6,362 nt of DNA from Lachnospiraceae bacterium (GCA_900770785.1 CAAGLJ010000184.1:1-6362), one strand, 5' to 3'. Counted from the stretch's first letter, positions 1-5,770 are shown. The notes: generated from the sequence alone by a model not told the origin. Translations and numbers: made by a program.

Positions 1-33
1 CAGATCTTTTAATTGCCTTGCTGTTATTATCAT
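1..33 (-). CDS. abiEii: AbiEii toxin, N-terminal fragment (cut by window edge)
   Basis: Only the first 11 codons are visible, reading MIITARQLKDL. Start: the ATG is directly behind the abiEi stop (TAGATG), and a ribosome binding site GGAGGT lies at 44-49 inside the end of abiEi. The M-I-x-[TS]-A-R-Q-L-K-D-L opening is what I expect for AbiEii/AbiGii nucleotidyltransferase-like toxins, and the tight position behind an AbiEi gene agrees. In the known type IV abortive-infection system, AbiEii is a GTP-binding nucleotidyltransferase-type toxin that is bacteriostatic, and AbiEi neutralises it without direct binding. The catalytic domain lies outside this window, so whether the gene is intact cannot be judged. 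Confidence 0.75.
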   Translation of the reverse strand, partial: MIITARQLKDL

Positions 34-627
34 CTAAAGTAACACCTCCAAATATGGTCTTAGTATCTTTTCAACATGAAACATGGATGCATATTTCATA
101 AGCATCCGCAAGTTTTTATCCTTGCGTCTGGTATATTGCTTTAATGCATCTTGAAAGACCTGCATTTCAATATTTTTTCTGCTGCGAATCAGATCACAAA
201 TTGTTCTCTCCATATCATAAACCGGAACAGAATGCCCGAATGGTGTCTGCATTGTTATAATTCCCACTTCATGCAAATCTTTTTTTATTGTATATACTTG
301 AAATCCATCTTCATGCAAACGACTGGGATTATATCCGGTTCGTACCGTTATAGCATATTTCAACGGCTCTCTGTCTGTTAAATCATGAAAAAACAATGCG
401 GTGTCATGAGAAAACACAGCCTGATTGCAACGTAAATGTAATACATACATAGCATCTGTCCATGTATCTGGCGATACATATACTCCATGAGCAGCTTGTT
501 CCAATCCTCGTTCTTTCACGTATGAATAAAAAACAGGCTTACTAATTCCACCATTTATGACTTGAGAAGTCTGAATTGTTCCTCCATATTCATTTAACAA
601 CAAATCTAAATGTTCAAATTGAGTCAT
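34..627 (-). CDS. abiEi: AbiEi-type antitoxin / autorepressor of a type IV toxin-antitoxin system
   Basis: This is a 197-aa protein, the usual size for the family. Residues about 1-60 look like the winged helix-turn-helix of AbiEi (LDLLLNEYGG..QTSQV...G.SKPVFYSYVKERGLEQAAHGVYV). They are followed by the conserved A.FSHDTALFFHDLTDREP segment near residues 70-88 and a C-terminal domain with the typical DMERTICDLIRSR stretch near 138-150, which in known AbiEi proteins is needed for antitoxicity. The start is fixed by AAAGGAG at 635-641, seven bases upstream. The gene is translationally coupled to abiEii (TAGATG). In characterised AbiE systems the antitoxin binds inverted repeats in its own promoter and represses the operon, and a matching perfect inverted repeat is present at 638-675. 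Such cassettes are usually carried on mobile elements, consistent with the relaxase remnant upstream. Assignment rests on sequence pattern recognition only. Confidence 0.88.
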   Translation of the reverse strand: MTQFEHLDLLLNEYGGTIQTSQVINGGISKPVFYSYVKERGLEQAAHGVYVSPDTWTDAMYVLHLRCNQAVFSHDTALFFHDLTDREPLKYAITVRTGYNPSRLHEDGFQVYTIKKDLHEVGIITMQTPFGHSVPVYDMERTICDLIRSRKNIEMQVFQDALKQYTRRKDKNLRMLMKYASMFHVEKILRPYLEVLL

Positions 628-637
628 ATAGTTTCTC

Positions 638-675
638 CTTTCATGCTAATATGATAGTGTATATTAGCATGAAAG
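638..675. promoter_or_regulatory. Probable AbiEi operator: perfect 15-bp inverted repeat
   Basis: CTTTCATGCTAATAT (638-652) is exactly mirrored by ATATTAGCATGAAAG (661-675) across an 8-base spacer. One arm lies in the -35/-10 spacer and touches the -35. The other covers the end of the -10, the likely start site and the first bases of the ribosome binding site. A protein bound here would block RNA polymerase, as known for AbiEi autorepression. In the transcript only one arm would be present, so an RNA hairpin is unlikely to be its function. Confidence 0.75.
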
Positions 676-679
676 TAAA
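651..679 (-). promoter_or_regulatory. abiE operon promoter
   Basis: On the minus strand the -35 is TTTACT (674-679, four of six consensus bases) and the -10 is TATCAT (651-656, five of six), with exactly 17 bases between them. Transcription would start near 644, about 17 bases before the abiEi start codon, giving a short leader that carries the ribosome binding site. Confidence 0.65.
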
Positions 680-696
680 TAAAATTCAAATGTCAC

Positions 697-715
697 TAAT
701 ACAAAATGTGTATTA
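697..715. repeat. Short perfect inverted repeat
   Basis: TAATACA (697-703) and TGTATTA (709-715) are perfectly complementary across a 5-base loop. There is no T tract on either strand to make it a terminator. It overlaps the stop codon of the minus-strand hydrophobic reading frame ending at 713. It could be a second regulatory site or chance in AT-rich DNA. Confidence 0.3.
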
Positions 716-856
716 AAAATATCCTCTAGCTTCCCGCCAGCCCTTTATATACCATCTTACTCCAACATATACTACTTGTACCAATACCAAGAGAAATAGC
801 AGATTGATTGGAAATACTGTCTTTAGCCAATCTCCAAAGTAAATTGTTATTGCCAT
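713..856 (-). pseudogene. Unrecognised hydrophobic peptide, possible C-terminal fragment of a membrane protein
   Basis: In the frame one base off the relaxase remnant, a 47-codon stretch runs from ATG 856 to TAA 713-715 (or 57 codons from ATG 886). It has one convincing membrane segment, with a core like INLLFLLVLVQVVYVGV, followed by a basic, aromatic tail (WYIKGWREARGYF), as at a cytosolic C-terminus. The relaxase frame reads as nonsense over the same bases, so this frame is the more protein-like one past the junction. No family is recognised. The ATG at 856 has no clear ribosome binding site, which favours the tail of a broken gene rather than an independent small protein. Its 3' end abuts the abiE control region. 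Confidence 0.35.
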
Positions 857-983
857 GCTTATGACTGATTCTACCGGTTTCTTCATTCTTCATCATATCT
901 CCATTCAGATATGCCGATGCGGATATGATGGATTTTCCTTTACTACGTCCGACAATCTTTACCGTAAAATGAAATATCGCCAT
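726..983 (-). pseudogene. Truncated MobA/MobL-family (MobQ-type) relaxase, N-terminus only
   Basis: The frame starts with MAIFHFTVKIVGRSKGKS at 983, behind GGGGG at 993-997. An ATG further up at 1016 gives 11 extra residues that do not fit the family. Residues 1-40 match the N-terminus of MobA/MobL plasmid and integrative-element relaxases: the IFHFTVKIVGRSKGKS strand, then the motif I helix ISASAYLNGD, whose tyrosine (residue 25) would be the nicking residue. After ...NEETGRIS (residue 40) the family pattern is lost, and the remaining 45 residues are low-complexity nonsense ending at a TAG. Family members have several hundred residues with histidine motif III downstream; none of that is present. 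The break lies near 862-870, where the DNA joins another sequence that reads better in a different frame. This is a dead remnant of a mobilizable element on the same strand as abiE. Confidence 0.8.
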
Positions 984-1024
984 CTTGCAATTCCCCCTTT
1001 CTGCCGTATCCGGCATTGATTTCC

Positions 1025-1067
1025 GACAGGTAACATTTTTTCTAAGAGAAATGTAGCTGTCTTTTTT
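1025..1067 (+). terminator. Intrinsic terminator (plus strand), apparently orphan
   Basis: GACAG (1025-1029) pairs with CTGTC (1057-1061). After a small internal loop, ACATTTTTT (1033-1041) pairs with GAGAAATGT (1046-1054) with two G-U wobbles around a CTAA loop. Six T residues follow immediately (1062-1067), so the plus strand is the active orientation. No plus-strand gene lies upstream in this window: everything from 1 to 1016 reads the other way. It could be the terminator of a gene lost in the rearrangement, or an attenuator in the leader of the operon that starts at 1213. Confidence 0.55.
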
Positions 1068-1130
1068 GTGACAAGGGGAAAAGTAATATCAAACAAACAA
1101 AACAATATTCAGTCAGAACAGGGTTCTTTT

Positions 1131-1182
1131 TTGGGTTTATGCCACATATACTTTATACAGGTATGCTGATACTGGAGTATAT
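1131..1182 (+). promoter_or_regulatory. Putative promoter and operator cluster of the lipoprotein/beta-helix operon
   Basis: Between 1148 and 1180 the tetramer ATAC or its complement GTAT occurs five times (1148, 1155, 1161, 1169, 1177). This builds nested inverted repeats: ATATACT (1146-1152) with AGTATAT (1176-1182), ATAC/GTAT at 1155-1164, and ATACT-GG-AGTAT at 1169-1180. A weak promoter, TTGGGT (1131-1136) and TATACA (1154-1159) with 17 bases between, overlaps the cluster; TATACT at 1147-1152 is an alternative -10. The arrangement suggests regulated transcription, for example by a sugar-responsive regulator, but no regulator gene is in view. Confidence 0.3.
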
Positions 1183-1186
1183 CAAT

Positions 1187-1216
1187 ATGAATGAAACGAA
1201 TAAAGCGGAAAAATGA
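1187..1216 (+). CDS. Possible 9-codon leader peptide overlapping the lipoprotein start
   Basis: ATG at 1187 with GGAG nine bases upstream (1174-1177) opens MNETNKAEK and stops at 1214-1216. The stop overlaps the lipoprotein start in an ATGA arrangement. The lipoprotein gene has no clear ribosome binding site of its own, so coupled re-initiation is possible. The frame is also open further upstream, to 1046, without recognisable protein character. The peptide has no known function and could be chance. Confidence 0.25.
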   Translation: MNETNKAEK

Positions 1217-2070
1217 AGAAAAAAAGGGAAAAAATTTTCATCTTAATTCTATTGCTGTTTGTCATTTTCCTGTGCAGCGGCTGTCGGAAAGAAAAACAGG
1301 GCATGGAAGCCGGAAACTTAGTTGACAAAATCCAGGAGTATAAAGGCTATATACGGGTTATAGAGCAGGAAGAGTATGATTTTTATACCTATTTTGTGAA
1401 GCGGGATCTGGCAGAAGAAACAGGCCCTGAAGAAATGGAAAAGAAGATTCAGGAATATGCCAATGAAGTGAATGCTGTTTTCTACCTGGGAAACAGGCTT
1501 AATCTCTGTGAGCCGTATTCCTTTGAGCTTCTTCAGATGCGTATGGAGCAGGAGAATAACAGACGAAAAATCAAGCTGGAAAAAGGTGAAGTGGTCTATG
1601 GACTGGAGGAATTTACTCTGCAAAGCTACTTTCAGTATGAAATGGATAATCTTAAGATGAATATCCGAAAGTTTATGGAAGAACATGTGGATAATGAAAT
1701 AAGAAAGAAAGCGAAAGATTACTATAATACAAACCCTGTACTCTTTCAAAGAAGGGAGGCTGTCACTTATGAGATTATCAGAGGAAAGGAAAGAGAAAGG
1801 GTAACTGCTAACAGGCAGCAGCTTGATTTTATGGGAAAAGCAGATAAAGGGCTTGGAGATTTTCTTGAAACGGCTGAGCCGGAGGATACCTATGAGGATG
1901 TACAAAATGGAGAAAAGCGGGAAATCCTTCTGAAAGAGATTCAATACAGCCAGGAGGGATTTGAACATAATGAGGAGGCTGTCCTCTATACTTATATTGA
2001 AAAAGAGCTTTATCCGTCACTGATCAGGATGGTGGCTCAAAATAATCCGGTGGAGTTTCGATTAGACTGA
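1213..2070 (+). CDS. Lipoprotein, possibly a SurA/PrsA-like foldase without a parvulin domain
   Basis: This is a 285-aa exported protein. A basic start (MKKKREK) and a hydrophobic stretch (residues 8-20) lead to CSGC at 21-24, a lipobox with the lipidated cysteine at 24. A cysteine at the -3 position is slightly unusual. The mature part is highly charged and helical, with long Glu/Lys/Arg-rich stretches. The segment around 161-190 (NEIRKKAKDYYNTNPVLFQR, then V.YEIIRG) resembles the helix plus K.YY..N...F pattern that precedes the isomerase domain in SurA/PrsA-type lipoproteins. No parvulin catalytic domain follows, so isomerase activity is not supported. It would sit on the outer face of the membrane. 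Only 29 bases separate it from the secreted beta-helix gene, so the two are very probably co-transcribed, and a role in folding or tethering that protein is a reasonable guess. A solute-independent structural lipoprotein is the alternative. Confidence 0.75.
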   Translation: MKKKREKIFILILLLFVIFLCSGCRKEKQGMEAGNLVDKIQEYKGYIRVIEQEEYDFYTYFVKRDLAEETGPEEMEKKIQEYANEVNAVFYLGNRLNLCEPYSFELLQMRMEQENNRRKIKLEKGEVVYGLEEFTLQSYFQYEMDNLKMNIRKFMEEHVDNEIRKKAKDYYNTNPVLFQRREAVTYEIIRGKERERVTANRQQLDFMGKADKGLGDFLETAEPEDTYEDVQNGEKREILLKEIQYSQEGFEHNEEAVLYTYIEKELYPSLIRMVAQNNPVEFRLD

Positions 2071-2099
2071 GATTTGGCAAAAAAAGAAGGGAGAAGAAT

Positions 2100-4925
2100 A
2101 TGTTTAAGAAAAGATGGGGAAAGAAAATGCTGGCCTTGGGACTGGCTACAGCACTTACCCTTTCCAACCTGATGCCGATAAGTGGAGGAAGTACTCTGGC
2201 ATATGCGGCATCTGCATATGAAAAAGTAAATCTTCTGAAAAACCCAACCTTTGAGGAAGAGACCCCATTTAGTCCGGCAAATTCTACATCGCAGGCCGGA
2301 AACTGGTATTATTGGAAGGAAACGAAAAGAACCAAGGAGGATGCTCATGAAGGAACACATTGTGCTAAGCTGGCCAAGACAAATGCCGCACTGGAACAGG
2401 ATATTCCCGATTTACAGGTGGGAATGACCTATGTTTATAGTGCATGGGCAAGACTCAGTGAAGAGAGCGATACTGCGAAACACTACATAGGGGTAAAGAA
2501 TCATGGGGGAAGTGAGATAAGGGTAGAGATTGAATCTACAGACTGGCAGCTGTATACGCTGGAGTTTACCTGCACCAGCGATACGGGTAATGCCCGTGTA
2601 TACGCCTGGGTAGAGGAGGACGGCGGAGTAGAATCCTATGTGGATGATGCCAGCGTAAAAGTAAAGAGTGATATCCAAAGCGCCTCTATTCAAAATGGAC
2701 GCCTGGAAGTAACCTTTGCAGATGATTATACAGGGGTACTTTCTGCCGACAGCTTTACTGCAACCTGTACAACCAGTGCGGATGCTGCTAATGTGCAAAA
2801 TCTTACTCTGACAGAAGCGGGAGTAAATAATAAGGTATTAACCATGACTTTTCCCCAGGTCAAAGCACTTCCTGTGGAACAGACAGTAACCGTAAACCTC
2901 ACCCATACCGGAAGCAACCAGACGATTACCCTGAATTATGAGGTGGAAGCATCAAAAGAGGCAGCAACAGCCCGCATTGCTTCCGTAACAGCATCCAATG
3001 GACGGGTAAGTGTACTGCTTGATGCCAATCCTGCCACAGCACCTGCGGCAGCAGAATTTACCTGGGAATACATGGTGGGAACAGGGGAGGCACAGCCCCT
3101 TACTGTGGAAAATTTCGCTTATGATTCCGATACAAAAACGATTACGGCAAACTTTAATGAAATTGGGGGTATTCCTGAGGGAGAGCAGAAGATAACCGTA
3201 AGAGCCACCTACCATAACCAGACCCAGGCCGGTACCTTTGTGATACCTGCCAGCACCAGCAGAACCTATTATGTCAGTGCCGCAGGAAGTGATACCAATG
3301 ATGGACTGACGGAAAACACTCCCTTTAAAACCATAGGCAAACTGAACACCATAACTTTTCTTCCGGGAGATAAAATTCTGTTTAAAAATGGTGATACCTT
3401 TACCGGATGCTTCAAGCCCAAGGGCTCTGGTACGGCTCAGTCTCCCATTACCATAGGCTGCTATGGGGATAAGGCGAAAGGAAGGCCGGTATTGCAGCCG
3501 GGAGAGGACTTTACCGTTCCCCGTCTGATGAGTGCCAATGCGATAGTAAATAATCCTACCGTAAATTATGTTATCTGGTTCTATAATGTGGAATACTGGG
3601 AAGTAAGCAATCTGGAGCTTAAAGATCCGAAGCATGATGTAACCTTTGAAAATCCTGGCGAGGTATATCGCAGTGGTATCACGATTCAGGCAGAGGATAT
3701 CGGTACACTGGAACATCTCTATGTGGATAATATGATTATTCATGGCTTTCATGGCCCCAGAACCAATATCGGTAAATCCTCCGGCGGAATTACCATGAAT
3801 GTGATTACCAATGGGGAAAGAAACAGGGCATTATCCACCCCTACCCAGATTAACGACATTCGTATCACAAACTGTGAAATATATAATGTGGGACGATCGG
3901 GAATCAACTTCCTCACCCCCTGGGCTTTCCGTAATGAAGAAAAATGGGGACCTTTCAATTATGGCACAAAAGGATATGATTATTTCCCCTATGAAAATTT
4001 TTATATGGGCAATAACTACATCCATGATGTGGATGGAGATGGAACCATTATTGACAACTGTTCGGGAGCAGTTGCAGAATACAACCTGGTAACCAGATGT
4101 GTACTCAGATGTAACAATGCGGCAGTAGGTATGTTTAACTGGAACTCGGACGATACCTATTTCCAGTTTAATGAGGTTTTCGATATTCGCTACGGCGGAA
4201 ACGACAGTAATCATTTAAATGATTCCCAGGGAATTGAGATCGATGCCTTAAATGATGGTACATGGGTGCAATATAACTATGTGCATGATAATACAGGCGG
4301 CTTCATGATGCTTTGTAACGTAAGTGATAACTACCGCAGCTTTGACGGCATTATCCGTTATAATATCAGCCAGAATGATTATGCTCATCCCCGTCAGGGT
4401 ATGTTTGACATTTATTCTGCAAACTATGGAACGAAGGTTTATAATAATACCTTCTACTTTACCGAAAGGGCAGTCAGCCAAAAGGGCTATGGCACTCATG
4501 TAAAACCGGGAGAACTGTTTTTGTTCAGTGCAGTGGGAGCCAGAGATACCATGAAATTTTATAATAATATTTTCTATTATAAAGGAGATACACCGGTAGC
4601 TGCCAATAGCTTCGGGGATGATGCTATTGACTGGCAGAGCAATATTTTTTATGGTTTTACCAATTTACCTAAAAATGATAATCCAAAGGCACCTAACCTG
4701 AATACAGACCCCAGGCTGGTGAATCCTGGAGCGGGTGCGTCAGGAACCTATACTCCCGGAAAGGAACAGCTGGGGCGTCAGGTAGATTTATCCTGCTATT
4801 ATTTACAGTCGGATTCTCCTGCTATTAATGCAGGTGTGGCCGTAGAGGATAATGGAGGAAGGGACTACTTTGGAAATCCGATTACCGGAAATCCGGATAT
4901 TGGAGCACATGAATATCAACAGTAG
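2100..4925 (+). CDS. Secreted multidomain protein: CBM-like and Ig-like modules plus right-handed parallel beta-helix (putative polysaccharide lyase or hydrolase)
   Basis: The protein has 941 residues; the start is set by AAGGGAG at 2087-2093. Residues 1-36 or 1-39 are a signal peptide (basic start, ALGLATALTL core, cleavage near AYAASA). Residues about 43-188 look like a CBM4/9-type beta-sandwich (LLKNPTFEE...GNWYYW...HEGTHCAKL...VYSAWARLS...VDDASVKV). About 190-284 and 285-385 are two Ig-like modules. From 388 the typical beta-helix opening YYVSAAGSDTNDGL..TPFKTI appears (DUF1565-like), followed by asparagine-rich rungs such as ITNCEIYNV, YMGNNYIHDV, QYNYVHDNTGGFMML, VYNNTFYF and FYNNIFYY, and a closing NPDIGAHEY motif. 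D643-x-D645-x-D647-G looks like a calcium loop. Known proteins of this fold include polysaccharide lyases and several glycoside hydrolase families; no family-specific catalytic set could be assigned, so the substrate is open. There is no LPXTG or surface-layer repeat, so it is probably released or held by its binding modules. It is followed by a terminator. Confidence 0.85.
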   Translation: MFKKRWGKKMLALGLATALTLSNLMPISGGSTLAYAASAYEKVNLLKNPTFEEETPFSPANSTSQAGNWYYWKETKRTKEDAHEGTHCAKLAKTNAALEQDIPDLQVGMTYVYSAWARLSEESDTAKHYIGVKNHGGSEIRVEIESTDWQLYTLEFTCTSDTGNARVYAWVEEDGGVESYVDDASVKVKSDIQSASIQNGRLEVTFADDYTGVLSADSFTATCTTSADAANVQNLTLTEAGVNNKVLTMTFPQVKALPVEQTVTVNLTHTGSNQTITLNYEVEASKEAATARIASVTASNGRVSVLLDANPATAPAAAEFTWEYMVGTGEAQPLTVENFAYDSDTKTITANFNEIGGIPEGEQKITVRATYHNQTQAGTFVIPASTSRTYYVSAAGSDTNDGLTENTPFKTIGKLNTITFLPGDKILFKNGDTFTGCFKPKGSGTAQSPITIGCYGDKAKGRPVLQPGEDFTVPRLMSANAIVNNPTVNYVIWFYNVEYWEVSNLELKDPKHDVTFENPGEVYRSGITIQAEDIGTLEHLYVDNMIIHGFHGPRTNIGKSSGGITMNVITNGERNRALSTPTQINDIRITNCEIYNVGRSGINFLTPWAFRNEEKWGPFNYGTKGYDYFPYENFYMGNNYIHDVDGDGTIIDNCSGAVAEYNLVTRCVLRCNNAAVGMFNWNSDDTYFQFNEVFDIRYGGNDSNHLNDSQGIEIDALNDGTWVQYNYVHDNTGGFMMLCNVSDNYRSFDGIIRYNISQNDYAHPRQGMFDIYSANYGTKVYNNTFYFTERAVSQKGYGTHVKPGELFLFSAVGARDTMKFYNNIFYYKGDTPVAANSFGDDAIDWQSNIFYGFTNLPKNDNPKAPNLNTDPRLVNPGAGASGTYTPGKEQLGRQVDLSCYYLQSDSPAINAGVAVEDNGGRDYFGNPITGNPDIGAHEYQQ

Positions 4926-4985
4926 AAAAGCATTTCTAATGATAAAATATAAGTATTAGACATGTCATATAAGCGAGCCTATAAT

Positions 4986-5020
4986 AAAGGTGTTCCAGGA
5001 CGGAGCATCTTTATTTTTTT
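4986..5020 (+). terminator. Intrinsic terminator of the lipoprotein/beta-helix operon
   Basis: AAAGGTGTTCC (4986-4996) pairs along all 11 positions with GGAGCATCTTT (5002-5012), two of them G-U wobbles, around a 5-base loop. Seven T residues follow at 5014-5020. It lies 60 bases after the beta-helix stop codon, on the same strand. Confidence 0.85.
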
Positions 5021-5029
5021 ATTGCCGGC

Positions 5030-5081
5030 GGAAGGAAGATAAAAGATATTATCACCTTTTTCCTTATTTATCTTAACTTCC
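5030..5081. repeat. Imperfect inverted repeat between the convergent operons
   Basis: GGAAG-G-AAGATAAA (5030-5043) is complementary to TTTATCTT-AA-CTTCC (5067-5081): 13 paired positions interrupted by a bulge, with a loop of about 23 bases. It has no T tract, and lies between the plus-strand terminator at 4986 and the minus-strand terminator at 5108. It may be a decayed structure or a remnant element end. No function can be assigned. Confidence 0.35.
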
Positions 5082-5097
5082 AATCATAGTACCTCCT
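5073..5097 (-). other. Orphan ribosome binding site with a 4-codon frame
   Basis: On the minus strand a perfect AGGAGGT (5091-5097) stands four bases before ATG (5085-5087), but the frame ends after MIGS with TAA at 5073-5075. It lies downstream of the terminator of the toxin operon, so it would need its own promoter, which I do not see. It may mark the start of a gene that was deleted or replaced. Confidence 0.3.
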
Positions 5098-5107
5098 TTT
5101 TGAGTAC

Positions 5108-5141
5108 AAAAAAATCGCCACCTGCTGTGAAGTGACGATTT
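5108..5141 (-). terminator. Intrinsic terminator of the antitoxin-toxin operon
   Basis: Read on the minus strand, AAATCGTCAC (5141-5132) pairs at all ten positions, one a G-U wobble, with GTGGCGATTT (5121-5112) around a 10-base loop. The T tract at 5114-5108 continues directly from the stem. On the plus strand the wobble becomes a C-A mismatch and no T tract follows, so it acts in the minus direction. It starts about 20 bases after the toxin stop codon. Confidence 0.85.
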
Positions 5142-5160
5142 GTGTATTTAATATTCTGTT

Positions 5161-5475
5161 TTAACGGATAAGCCAACTGTAATCTTTACGGCAGTCAAGG
5201 ATATAATCCACATAAACCGTATCATCTTGGATTTGGTAAAGAACGAGATACCGCTTTGCAACAAACATCTTATGATATTTATTCGTCGGCATATACGCTT
5301 CTTCAAAAAACGGAAAACGTTGCGGCATACGTTCTAAAGAACGCATTGCTTCCATAAGCTCTTTCTTTTTCGCTTTGGCAGCATCTTTATTAACCTGTGC
5401 CATAAAACGGATGTGCGTTCCCAACATTCGCTTTGCCCTGTCGGAAACAATGACTTTATATTTTTTATCTGACAT
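5161..5475 (-). CDS. RelE/ParE-family toxin of a type II toxin-antitoxin system
   Basis: This is a 104-aa basic protein of normal family length. The pattern is that of the RelE/ParE superfamily: an N-terminal strand KYKVIVSDRAKRML, two helices rich in Lys/Ala/Arg (residues 21-50), then the core strands KYHKMFVAKRYLVLYQIQDD (66-85) and VYVDYILDCRKDYSWLIR at the C-terminus. Basic and aromatic residues in the last two segments (K69, K74, R75, Y80, R96, Y99) are the candidates for ribosome-dependent mRNA cleavage if it is RelE-like. A gyrase-directed ParE-like role cannot be excluded from sequence alone. It starts four bases after the antitoxin stop codon, with a modest AGAGG (5485-5489) nine bases upstream inside the antitoxin gene, so translation is probably coupled and lower than that of the antitoxin. 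No disruption is visible. Confidence 0.88.
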   Translation of the reverse strand: MSDKKYKVIVSDRAKRMLGTHIRFMAQVNKDAAKAKKKELMEAMRSLERMPQRFPFFEEAYMPTNKYHKMFVAKRYLVLYQIQDDTVYVDYILDCRKDYSWLIR

Positions 5476-5479
5476 AGGC

Positions 5480-5746
5480 TTATGCCTCTGCGATTACATC
5501 GTCAAGGTAAGCATTGAGCTCATCAAGAGTGCATCCGTTTCTTCCTGCTATTCTGTCTTCTTCGATGGCAAGCAGTTCTTCTCTTAGCTTCAGCATTTTT
5601 TCCCGACGGTTATAAGTTTCAATATCCATAACAACCAAATCTCCTTCACCGTTCTTTGTAAGGAATATCGGCTCTGCCGTTTTTCGGCACATATCTGCAA
5701 TCTCGTTATAGTTCTGGCGGATTGCTGCTGATGGACGAATATTCAT
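5480..5746 (-). CDS. Phd/YefM-family antitoxin
   Basis: This is an 88-aa protein. The N-terminal half (residues 1-50) is the Phd/YefM DNA-binding fold: MNIRPSAAIRQNYNEIADMC, then PIFLTKNGEGDLVVMDIETY, with the typical T-K-N-G and V-V-M-D/S segments. The C-terminal half (51-88) is a charged helix region (REELLAIEEDRIAGRNGC, TLDELNAYLDDVIAEA) that in relatives wraps the toxin and covers its active site. A strong AAGGAGG (5754-5760) seven bases upstream fixes the start. It precedes its toxin, as usual for this type, and its promoter carries candidate operator repeats. Autorepression, with toxin as co-repressor, is known for the family and expected here. Confidence 0.9.
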   Translation of the reverse strand: MNIRPSAAIRQNYNEIADMCRKTAEPIFLTKNGEGDLVVMDIETYNRREKMLKLREELLAIEEDRIAGRNGCTLDELNAYLDDVIAEA

Positions 5747-5770
5747 ATTTGCACCTCCTTAAAATAGCTG

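Noticed and set aside
151..381. A 76-codon plus-strand frame inside abiEi
   Set aside because: It is a shadow of a well-supported minus-strand gene, with no ribosome binding site and no family pattern.
697..715. Inverted repeat TAATACA/TGTATTA as a terminator
   Set aside because: There is no T tract on either strand and the stem is all A/T but two pairs, so it was listed only as a repeat.
1002..1015. TGCCG-TATC-CGGCA palindrome upstream of the relaxase remnant as an origin of transfer
   Set aside because: The arms are only five bases, and no recognised nick-site sequence is adjacent. It lies just upstream of the relaxase ribosome binding site and may be a simple hairpin.
1318..1968. A 216-codon minus-strand frame inside the lipoprotein gene
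   Set aside because: It is a mirror of the Glu/Lys-rich plus-strand gene, giving an artificial Phe/Leu/Ile-rich product. It has no ribosome binding site, and the plus frame has a signal sequence and operon context.
2952..3752. A 266-codon minus-strand frame inside the beta-helix gene
   Set aside because: It is antisense to a clearly domain-structured protein; its product has runs of cysteine and glycine and no family pattern.
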